NCBI GenBank assembly: GCA_004335835.1
Contig: RWJK01000922.1
Span: forward strand, 1-44,351
Reading direction: 5' to 3'
Source of the DNA: Scenedesmus sp. ARA3
Lineage: Eukaryota > Chlorophyta > Chlorophyceae > Sphaeropleales > Scenedesmaceae
DNA length: 44,351 nucleotides
How positions within the stretch are numbered: position 1 is the stretch's first letter; each line of letters begins with the position of its first letter. The notes under the pieces are model-generated. The model was not told the origin of the DNA. It made no database searches and saw only the letters and a list, made by a program, of their open reading frames with translations. The position numbers were made by a program, and so were the translations under genes. Shown in pieces: positions 32,165-42,194 of this stretch.

Positions 32165-33791
32165 TACAGCTCGGCGCAGGCTTCACGCAGGCGCTATCGG
32201 CAGAGGTCTGCTGGGTACTCTATGATGATAGAAGACAGCTGCAAGTACTGGCTAATATATTACGTCCATCAATCATTAGCTCAATATTAATCAAAAGCAC
32301 AGGGGCCAGCACGAGTCCATGCTTCACGATGTTAAGCGAACGGCTGTTATCGAGCATCAGTGACAACGGGTTAGTCCCTGCGGGTGCCTGCCCCTCCCAC
32401 AAGCTTATCGTTGACTTCTGTTCATAAGCTTGTTCTGTAGTCCCCTGGCGCCAACACGGCACGAGGTGTGCTGGCTCACCTACTTCGTGACACCTCATCA
32501 CCCCAGCGGCGATGATGACTACAGGGATTCGCCCCCCACCCAGCCGTTCGCCGACAGAGCATATTTCCAAATGATCTAAGGAATTTTATGGTACGTTGTG
32601 CTACTGGCCACATACCCTATGCTTAGTCCTGCCTAGCCCCCGTCACGGCCCGTGACCCCGGCCTGGGCCCCCTCCCCCCTCCCTTTCCACTCCCACTAGT
32701 CCCCCACACTTCCCCCCGAACCTTCATTGATCGATGGCCAACCCAAACCTGTTCACCACAGACCTCATTACTCAACGGCTGAGGGGTCTGTGCGCAGTTC
32801 AAAGTGCGCCGATTGCCCTGTGCACTGCCACTTTGCAGTGACACTTTGCAGTGTACCCCCTGTACTCACTTGCACAGCACAACTAGTGCATAGCACAGAC
32901 TTTTATATAGGATTCGTTCCAGCCCCGCAAGAACCACTGGCTCTAGACTTGGCAAGTCGCTTGATGCAGTCATTGAGAGGCTCCGCACACTGTGGCAATG
33001 CAGAATGCTGATGCACGTGCACGGCGGCTGCCAGCATCACTCCTTCAGCATCCGTTTAACGATGCAGGGAAATGCTGCCAACAACACACTACTGTACAAC
33101 TTGACATATGAACCAGGTGACACTTGGCTCCGCCAGTGGGTGCCACCCACTGCAGTCGTGTTGCAGTGACTCAACAGCCCACCCTGCAGGTTGTAAAGGG
33201 AGAGTTTGCATTTTACAACATGTAAGCAGGTTGTAAATGGCACCTATCAGCAACACCTTCCGCTGCTGTCATGGCCTTCGTGTTGGCCTTATACTGCCTG
33301 ACACCTATACACCTGCAGCTGCAGCTGAGGGTGCATCTGTGATGTTTGCCAGTACCAGTCGCCCAAGTGCGTACTGGCAGCACACCCCTCCCTATCGTGC
33401 CCAGACCGTCCACTGCCTGTGCACTCACAATCCGCAGCCGGCAACTGCACGTGCTCACTCCATGCTGCCAAGCCACACTAGTTGTGGGGCGCTGCTTGCA
33501 CGTGTGCAGTGGAGCACACATAGAGATTACACAAACATAGAGATTACATAAGTTCCCACATGTAAGCAGAGGACCTGCACTGCTGTCAGCATGGTGAGAC
33601 ACGGTCAAATGCTGTACAAGTTGGAACCATAGCAGCAATACTATTGCGCCGATGACAACACGCCCATCTCCGAAATCTATGCCCGCAGTGGAACTGCACT
33701 GCACCCAAATCACAGCCAAAGCAGCGATCACTGCCGCACATAGCATCAGCCACGCTGTGGAAAGGTACGCCCAACTGCTGCACACTTCCCG
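32165..33791. other. Intergenic, RRM gene promoter side and Twinkle 3' UTR
   Basis: No supported gene. A C-rich stretch occupies 32630-32720. Three TGTAA motifs on the plus strand (33192, 33221, 33232) and one on the minus (33213-33217) cluster in 45 bp, hinting at an unannotated plus-strand transcript end, but no plus-strand coding exon is convincing. The Twinkle 3' UTR occupies the right end. Confidence 0.4.
33518..33548. repeat. 17-bp period direct repeat containing TTACA
   Basis: ACATAGAGATTACA occurs at 33518-33531 and 33535-33548. On the minus strand each carries TGTAA, 245-265 nt past the Twinkle stop, so the pair may be duplicated poly(A) signals. Confidence 0.65.
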
Positions 33792-36700
33792 CTACAGCTG
33801 CCTGCTGCTCTGCGGCCGCACCAGGTCATCCACGTAGCAGCCGGTGGCCCTGTCATAGCGCAGCGTCACATCCCCTATCTTGCCAGCCAGCTTGTTCCGC
33901 ACCTTGCGCACCAGCAGCTGCACAGCAGCTGGGTCCAGCCCGCCATCCTGGCCAGTGCTCCACGGCCTGTGCACCACAATGCCATTGTCGGCCTTGTTGA
34001 TGAAATTGGCGCTGCCGCTGATGTCATACATGGTGGGAGGGGTCAGTGTGGCGCTGCCGCCGCCGGTGCTGAAGCCGCGCTGCGTGCGCGGGTGCGCGAC
34101 AAACCACACGTGGCAGTCGTAGTGCTGCGCAAAGCGCTTGATCTTGGTGAGCATGCGGCTCACGTGCTCGGTCTCGCTGAACGCTGCGGAGCGGCGGTGG
34201 TCCAGCTCGTTGTAAGGGTCGATGACCAGGCCCCGTATGCCATACCTGCAGCGGCACAGGAAGCACGCAGCGCCAGGTCAGAGCAGCTCCAGGCACAAAC
34301 AATGACAGCAATGAAGGTTGAGCTGCTGACGAAGCACTTGCAATCCTGGCAGCGACGCAATGGGCGTCCTGGAGGTGAACAGGTGATGACAGGAGCGAAC
34401 CACAGCCAAGGCAGGCATAACTCAGAGTTGCCGATCCAATGGCCGCAAGAAGACTCCCAAGCAAGCAGTCCAGCACAAACAGCGCAGCTCAACCGGATGC
34501 CTGCAGCAAGCCTGTGTGACGCCAACCGCGCACGCACCTCATCACTGCTGCGCGTGCCTTGTCCAGGATGTATTCGATTGTGGGCAGCGTGTCTGGCATG
34601 GGCCGGATGATGTGGAACTGTGTGTCAATCCACACCAGCGCATCCACCAGCTCCTGCATGTCCATGCGCGCTGAGCCGTGCGAGTAGACAGCACTGAAGA
34701 AAGGCTTGCCTGCAGCACATGGAAACAATGCAGTGTGCCTTGCTGCCACCAACATTGGGCAACTCCAAAGCGGCCCAGTCCGTAAAAATGTGTTGGTAAC
34801 GTGACGTGTGTAATGCAACATAACCTAACATAACGTTTATCACGCGGGCCGCACCTATGTACTTCTCCATGAGCTTGCGCCCGTGCTCCTTGGCGCTGTT
34901 CTCCATGCTGCACAGCGCGATGCGCCAGCCCTCGCGCCGTGCCAGGTTCACCGCCAGCGCATCAATCCACTCGCTCTTGCCGCTGTTGGGCAGCCCAGTC
35001 ACAATGGTGAGCTCGCCAGGCACCACCTGCAGCCACAGGGCACGTGTGATGATGTATATGTACAGTGCTGTACATTGCTGTAGCATGTGTGTTGCTGTAG
35101 CAACGCGGGAGAGCGTGGGCAGCAACTACCTAAGACAACAACACACGCCAGTACACATGAACAGCCTGTGCCGGCCAAGCCTGATCACATTCGCCTAGGA
35201 GAGCACGCATTCCAGGTGGCTCGCTGTGGCAAAAGCGTGCACAAGCTAACAGGCAGCAGCAGGAAACATCAGCGGGGCATGCGCGCTGCAGCTGCCATGC
35301 CACGTCCACGCTCCCACCAGCAGCACGCCACAGCTCAAACATGCTGGGCAGCGTTGCATTTGCAGTGGCATCCCACCTTGTAGCACGCGTCCAGTGAGTC
35401 CCAGCCTGTGCTGACACCCCAGCTGAGGCCCCTAGGGCCCTGCTGGTACAAGTCATACACCTGACAGCATAGCAGCAGCAGCAGACGCAGATGCAAGAGA
35501 TGCAGCAGCGCACAGCAGCAGCGATGTCACGCGGGCACTGCAGGGAGCGGGCTTGTTGTGCTCCTACCAGCAGGAGCACGGCAAGCTAATTGCGGCCCAA
35601 ACATACTGCAGGAATACAAATACTGCCTCACTATGCACTGAACTGATTTCATATGCTGGCTTGACTCCGCTAGTACCCAAACACTCTGCACACACCTGAA
35701 CATAAGCTGCACATCAAGCTGCAGCCAACAAGCATGTGCGCACTTCTTGCTGTGTAGATGACGATACACCAATCCACAAACCACCCACCTGCGGCCAGAA
35801 GTCCATGAACGTGAACAGGCCACGGATCGGCAGCGGCTGTGCAGCCTCCAGGTATGCCACCAGCAGCGCAGCGCCATCCTTCATCAGCACCTCATTCGCA
35901 TCCTTGCGCGCAAACCCTTGCGCAGGCTCCGGCCCCACAGCTGCCGCATCCTGCCCCCCTGCAAGCTGCATTGACTGGCCTGGTGCATTGCTGCTGGAGC
36001 CAGCAGCAGCAGCAAAAGCAGCAGCAGCAGCGCCGGGGTCCAGGCTATCCTGCGGGCCTGAGGGCCAGGACACCCTCCAGCACTTCTCCCGGTCGATCCT
36101 GCGAGCCAGCTCATCCGCTAGCAGCACGCCAGGGCCGTCGCTGTCTCCTGCAAGGATGACGCGCTCGCAGGCGTCCAGCACGTCAGAGCAGGCGTGCACC
36201 TGGCAGCAGCAGCAGCAGCAGCAGATTGCGGCGGCGGCAGCAGCAGATGCGCGCTGTGTCATGTGATGCGTTGCTGTGGTCAAGCACAAGTGAAGCGGTG
36301 CAGGGGCTTGAGAGTCTGCATGATCGCTGGCATGTGCCTCACAAAGAGCTGCGTAGTTGCACCGGGCGTTCTCAAAAGCTACGCTGGTGATGGATTGCTA
36401 AAGATTGTGCCACATACACAACACGCTGCCTAGTCACAATGCCATGACCCATCAGTGCAGTCGGCAGGTGCAACGTGCTTGCACTGCCTGCACGCATGGC
36501 GCACAGCACAGCTCACATATTTGAACTTGGCATCTTTGGCGGTGATCGCCGGAGCACCCGCAGGCACGCTCAGCACTGCCACGCGCCTGCCGTTCAGCAG
36601 CCACTGATTGTCTGCTGTAAGTGCCACGCTGGTGGCACCATCTGGCTGCTGCTGCTGCTGCTGCTGCTGCATTTGCAGCAGTGCTTCATCTACCGCCAGC

Positions 36701-38358
36701 TTGTCCATCTCTCCCTCCACAATGATGATGTCATCAGCACCCTGGCACCAGCAGGACAGCCAGCAGCAGCATTTGATACATCAGCCACAGTCCACGTGGG
36801 CTGCACATGTGTGTGCACGCAGCTACATATGTGGTGATCGCGAGGCGCTCATACCTGTCAGATGCAATGCAACCACCACACGCTATCACCAGCTGGTACA
36901 GTGCATACAAAGGACACAGGGTACTTTAGAGGGCTGGCATTATGCCCATCCAACATGTGGCATATGGACAAGATGAGAACCTGGCATGCGCACCTTGGCA
37001 TCATCGTAGCCATAGAAGATCTGCTCTCCGCCTTTGGTCTGGCTGAAGTGCTTCGGCAGCGCGCGGAACTTCACATTCACGCAGCCGCCGTTGCGGAAGT
37101 AAGGGAATGCAATGTGTGGCATCTCCCTGCGCTCCGCCGCGCAGTAGCGCTGCTGCATCCTTACGCCGTTGCGCGCCAGTGTCTGCTCGCTGATGCCGCG
37201 CTGCTTGAACCACTGCTTGAAGTCCTGCGACAGCGGCTGCAGCTGCTCCGCATTGATCGGCGGCGGCGCAGCTTTGGCCTGCTGCACCTGCGCATTGCAG
37301 GCAGGTCCGAGGCATGCAGCTTTTTCAGAATCATCATGCAGGAGCTCTGCAGCACAATAACCGACCAGCATACAAACACAGACTCTGGTTTCGCTGCTTG
37401 CCGCAGATGCAAAGCATCATTAAGTGTGGCCGGCGAGCAGCGCACCTTGTGCTGCTCGTCCCTGATGACAGCTGCGCTGCCAGCGTCCCGCAGTGGCCCC
37501 AGGCCAGGGCCCTGCCGCGCTGCTGCTGTGACCGCGCCCAGCGCCGCCTCAACGTCGCTGCTGTCTGCGCGCGCGCCGCCGCGCACAGACACACCACCTC
37601 TGTAACCGCACGTGGCGCGGTGGCAGCACCACACGATGGTGTCCTCTTCGACTGTGACAGCAAAGCCCAGGTCGTTGCCTCCCTTGCCGTTGCCGCAGGC
37701 AGGGCAAGTGCCGCGGTGCGTGCCAGACTGCTGCACCTCTGCTGGGAGGTCGTCCACTGTCACCTCCCATGCCTCTGCCAGCTTCTCCAACAGCAGCTGC
37801 ACATTGCAAAGCAAGAAGCGCGATGCAAATTAGAAAAGTCAGCAGTGGAGACCACTCGAAAGGTGTGAGAAGCAGGGCACGCTCACATGCGTCAGCGGTA
37901 CTGGCACAATGCATCTTGCATATTGGCTTGTTGCGCGTCAGGTGTAGGTCAACGTGATGATCACCAAACGACAGCTTGGCCTGTACATACTGCCCCAGCA
38001 CACGGTGCAATAATGCAATGCACCACACACTGCTCAACACCCCATTGCTTACACTGCTGCTGTTCGGTGCAATGTGCTACCGTATGCCTGCAGCAGCCCT
38101 GTACGCAGCTGCTGCTGCTGTCAGGCTACACACCTCTTGCTTCTCTTCATACGTCATGCTTGAGGGCACCTTGGTCCTCCAGCTGTCGCTGAGTGCAGCA
38201 GCAGTGCCAGCAGCAGCGCTTCCCCAGCCGCGGCGTGCACTGTAGCCTGCTGCTGCATGCCAGCTGGGCATGGCCCTGATGCTGGGCCCAGCCTGCCGAA
38301 TGGCATGTGCACCATTTACAGGCAGCCCAAGGGCAGTGTGGCAAGCCCCTGCTGCCAT
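33792..38358 (-). CDS. TWINKLE: Organellar DNA primase-helicase (Twinkle)
   Basis: Nine exons: 38134-38358, 37446-37796, 36994-37287, 36517-36741, 35789-36199, 35377-35460, 34855-35026, 34538-34709, 33792-34245; 795 residues, against about 700 in land plants. It unwinds and primes organellar DNA at the replication fork as a DnaB-like hexamer. The primase part has a zinc ribbon (CPAC near 106, C132/133, C138) and Toprim motifs (VEGEMDK near 299, AGDSDG near 383); plant Twinkles keep primase, animal ones lost it. The helicase part has Walker A GLPNSGKS near 541 and Walker B LVIDPYNELDH near 651. Odd: an eight-Gln run near 315 and an Ala/Ser-rich insert near 415-450, both inside Toprim. The Ala/Arg-rich N-terminus suggests organelle import. 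The start is uncertain: the frame is open upstream with ATGs at 38418 and further. Confidence 0.92.
36645..36670. repeat. CTG tract coding poly-Gln in Twinkle
   Basis: Plus-strand CTG repeats read as CAG on the coding strand and encode eight consecutive Gln in the Toprim region. Confidence 0.85.
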
Positions 38359-39539
38359 CAGCCCTGCCGGTGCTGCTGCTATTGCTCCTGGATGCTGCAG
38401 ATCAAGCAAATGATGCATGCCAGGCTGATGGCGGCAGCTGCTGCTGCTGCTGCAGCGAGGAATGTTATTGTTCACCGCTGCCACTGGTATACCTTCTGGG
38501 CCTAACAGTTGGTGCTGCCTTGCTGCACAGCCGTCTGACCCACCCCTGCCAGCCACGGCAGCAGTGCCAGCTGTGTGAGCACATCCAGAGCAACTGCCTC
38601 TTCCGGGTATCCATGCACGCCGACTGCGCTCAGGAGCTGCTTGCTGCAGTGGCAGCCCTGACCAGCCTGCTGCTGCCTGCGACCTGACAGCAACACTGTC
38701 GCAAGCATCCCGCCAGCAGCTTGCACAGCAACAAGACTGACGCAGGGCATGGCTGCATGCTGCGATGTCGTGTACTGCTGCTACATGTGCCAGCAGCACA
38801 TGGCCTGGCACTTGCTTCCTGCTTGCCGCAGCAGAGCAAGACAGCCAGCCTGCAGATGAGGCATGCAACAAAGGAGCTGCAAGGCATAGCAGAGGAGGAG
38901 TTGGGATGCGGAGAAGTTTGTTTGACATTTGACGTTGCAGGCACAGAAGCATGACATAGACAGGCCTGCAGATGCGTGCTGCTAATGCAGCTTGAGGCTG
39001 CTCACCACTCCTGCTCGGTGTCAGGCAAGCTCCAGGATCCTTCAACAGCGCCCTCATTATTACAGACCTGATGATCATGTACTATGTTGTGCCCGTGGAG
39101 ACATGCAACATGGACATGGCATGAACCTGCTGCTGCTGCTGCTGCTGACACAGAGACGCCCGCAGCCCTACGAACTCTATGTTTTGAAAACAAGACAAGC
39201 AGTGGCAGCTCAAAGTCTACTCAAGTCGTCTCAGTAATGTTTGTGGGTTGGGGCTCGCCACCTTCAAACCGAGCTGTCATGTCCTTCGTGCCGCTCGCTG
39301 AGTTTCTGTGTAACAGCGCAACCTTCAAAACCAATGTCACTGAGGGTCGATAGTGGTTGCTTTGATCCTCACACTGCCTGTGCCTGTACAATTCCAGCAG
39401 CAAGCTGCTGCCAGCAAAGGTCACAGCCAGCTGAATCCACGTTGCACTCCTCGCTGGTTTGAGCGCTTGTAAGCTTGTTTTCAGATATCAAAGAGGCCAG
39501 TCAACTCCAATCGCATGCACACTAGTTCCTCTCTGCAGC
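38359..39539. promoter_or_regulatory. Divergent intergenic region, Twinkle / EF-hand gene
   Basis: 1.18 kb between the two start codons. The Twinkle frame stays open upstream to about 39078 without a stop, so part of this could be extra 5' coding sequence; its composition (Cys/Ser-rich) argues against that. No TATA box was recognised. Confidence 0.4.
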
Positions 39540-41558
39540 ATGGGTGCACATCTGTCAACAGTGCATGGACAAGTGAAGGAGCAGTTTCAAAAAAAGGACC
39601 AAGGGAGCAAGGGTTACTTGGTGAGCACATCAACATCGCGTTGCGTCCTTCAGGGACTCTGAGCATATATTGCATGGCTGCCGACGGTGCGGCAGCAGCC
39701 TAGCAGTGAGCATGCAGCATTACTGACCGTCCTGATGCTGCTGTGGTCCGTCCTTGACCACCTTTGCGTGCTGCAGACTCTGAAGGAAGTAATGGGCATC
39801 AGGCCACTGTACAATGTGAACACCTCGCACGTCGGTGTGCTGTATCAAGTAGACAAGTGAGAAGCACAACATGACAGCACCCAACAGCAGTTTAGATACA
39901 CACTTGCGCAGAGGCTTGCTGAGGGTGATACAGCGCACCCGAGAAAGAGCAATGGGCTGCAGCTGATGTAAAGGGGATATTGTTGCTGTTGTGGTCACTT
40001 TCAAGCCACATGCAGAGCATGATGTCTGTGTCTGCATACATCAACATCTCAAGTGAATATCTTAGGCCGAGCAGCAGCAACAGCAGCAACACATCACTTT
40101 GGCGCAGTGATTCGTGTTGTGACGCTTGTAAACGTGTCCCCGGTCTGCTGCGTCGTGTGCGTCTCTGTCCTGCAGGGACTGTGATGGCCGCTTCACGCTT
40201 GAGGAGCTGCTTGCGTTTGCAAGCTTTGCACACAGCTATGCGCGGCTGCATCACACACTGGACAGTAGCTACATGGCAGCAGGCTTAGCATCGCTTCGCA
40301 TGTGGCGGGACTTGCGGGAGGACAGCGGCAGGGAGCAGTTTGTGGACTGGTGCGTGACAGCTGCCTCTTAGTTTGCGCTTGAAGCAGTACAGGCTGTGAC
40401 AGGTCCACCTGCGGTGCACGTGTTCTTGGTGCACTTGATGGGTGTGCAGCAAGCACAGCGAAACCCGAGACAGCCGGCTGCAGTTCAGTGTAGCGTGTAC
40501 CTTTGACACTGTACAGTGCAGTCAGCGTTTCCGCTCAGTAGCCATGTGCATTGCATTGCATGCACATGTGCTTCCTGCAAGCTGAGAGCAGCCGTCCCTG
40601 CTGTTGCTGCATCTGCTGTGCAGGGCAATGCAGCTGTTTGTTGGCGGCTGTGAGGTGACGCAACTAGAGGGCCAGGGCGATGAGCTGTATGTGCACCGCA
40701 AGGCAGTCAAGGCGCTGCACGTGCTCTTTGACATGGAGGTGCGCAGTATGGGCAGCTGCAGGCTCAGCATGCTCACAGCTATGGGCCATGTGTGAGCAAG
40801 GAATCGAATTGCCCTGCTGATGAACGAATCCCAAACATTTGCAGCAGTGGCAGGCAGCTGCATCTTAGGAGCAGCCGTGTGGTGTACATGCAGGCTTCAG
40901 CAGCAAAGCTTGATGACTGCGCGCAGGCTTTCTCTGGAACTATGTAATAGATGTATTGGCACAGTTGGTCTGTTTCAGACAGCTCCAGCTGCATAGCACC
41001 CCTGTTACACCGTGCATACATCAGGCATACTAAGCAGGTCTGTACATTGCTGCTTGCCTGGCTCTGCTCCTGCAGCGCAACCTGGGCGTGGACTACCAGG
41101 CCCTGCTTGACATGATGCAGGCAGCAGCAGAGGAGCAGCAGCTGCTGGACCCAGACAACCCGGATCACGATGACTGGGTGCCGCTGGACGTGCTGCGGCT
41201 GTTCACCGAGTCATTGACTGATGGCATGTCAGGCATCATGGAGTCGTTCTTCTCAGACGATGCAGAGCAGGTGCTCGCAGGCGTAGAAGAAGGCACAGCA
41301 GCAGTGCAGGAAGCGGCAGCTGCAGCGGAAGCAGCAGCAGCAACTGGTGCCGTGCCGGGTCTGCAGAGGAATACGAACAGCAGTAGGATTAGCAGTGCGC
41401 GGCGCGTGGCAGGGCAGAAGAGCACACTGGGCCGCTCGCCTGTGCCACCGTTAGGGCCACCGCCATCAGCAGCAGGTGGTGCCAGCAGGCGGGGTGGTGG
41501 TCTGGGATTGCCGGTGACACCACTTAAGCTCAGTACGCTTGCCACGCAGGCGCTGTAG
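39540..41558 (+). CDS. EF-hand protein with N-myristoylation-type start
   Basis: Five exons: 39540-39620, 39777-39856, 40176-40349, 40624-40738, 41076-41558; 310 residues. The start MGAHLSTVHG fits the N-myristoylation pattern MGxxxS, suggesting membrane attachment. Residues 20-31 form a degenerate EF-hand (DQGSKGYLTLKE). Residues 53-64 form a canonical calcium loop, DKDCDGRFTLEE, with the acidic ligands in place, split across an exon junction. Downstream is helical (VKALHVLFDMEVR..., acidic LLDPDNPDHDDWVP), then a low-complexity Ala/Ser/Pro/Gly tail of about 80 residues. The layout is that of a calcium sensor rather than an enzyme. I do not recognise the specific family; plant myristoylated EF-hand proteins of unknown role are the nearest idea. 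Divergent from Twinkle. Confidence 0.85.
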
Positions 41559-42194
41559 CTTTGATTGGACTTCGGCACAGATTTGCCAGCAAGTGTACTG
41601 CTGTCCAAGGTCAAACTGATTGGTGGTTTATGTTGACCAGCTTGCGGCTGAGGCCTGCCCCTGTACCATAAGGGCTTGTACAGACTGTTCATAGGACTAG
41701 AGTGGCAGTGTTCGTGAGGCATTTGCACGAGTATCAGTGATGAGGCTGTTGCAGGAGTTTCTGGCAGATGACTGTCAGCTTGGAACGTGTATCATGCCTG
41801 CAACTGCTTTTTGCGCCCATCAATTTTCGTTTAGCGACTGCTGTAGCCTTCCAGTTACTCATCTGTGTGGAGTGGGCTCTCGCGTCCTTGATGTTGGCGT
41901 TGGGGGAAGCCTGATGGCAACAACGGGTTAAGCAGCACTTTCACTTACGTTTTTTGCATTACATAGTACAAAATGATGCAACACAACAGCAGCCAATCCC
42001 TGGTGGGCCAACGAGCAGGAGTTCAACTCACGCCCCTACCAATCCGCAGGTGAAAGATTCCGCTCAGCATATTGCTGTTCGTGTATGATATTTCCAATGC
42101 ATGCCGCTGAACTGCAAGCTGTGACGCAGGCGGCGTACGTGTGCTCCTACCAGCATCAGTCAGCAGACAGCAAAGCAGGTGGTGGTGTCCTCTC
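41559..42194. other. Spacer: EF-hand 3' UTR and upstream region of the next gene
   Basis: No supported exon. No TGTAA on the plus strand was noticed before the next gene, so the EF-hand poly(A) site is undetermined. The right part must contain the promoter of the gene starting at 42195. Confidence 0.4.

Noticed and set aside
33213..33785. 190-codon minus-strand frame after the Twinkle stop
   Set aside because: It has Cys/Ser-rich chance composition, lies in the Twinkle 3' UTR and intergenic region, and shows no motif.
37870..37982. Minus-strand frame AKLSFGDHHVDLHL... between Twinkle exons 1 and 2
   Set aside because: All its donors end in phase 1 while the next exon needs phase 0; joining exon 1 directly to exon 2 gives a clean, in-phase sequence.
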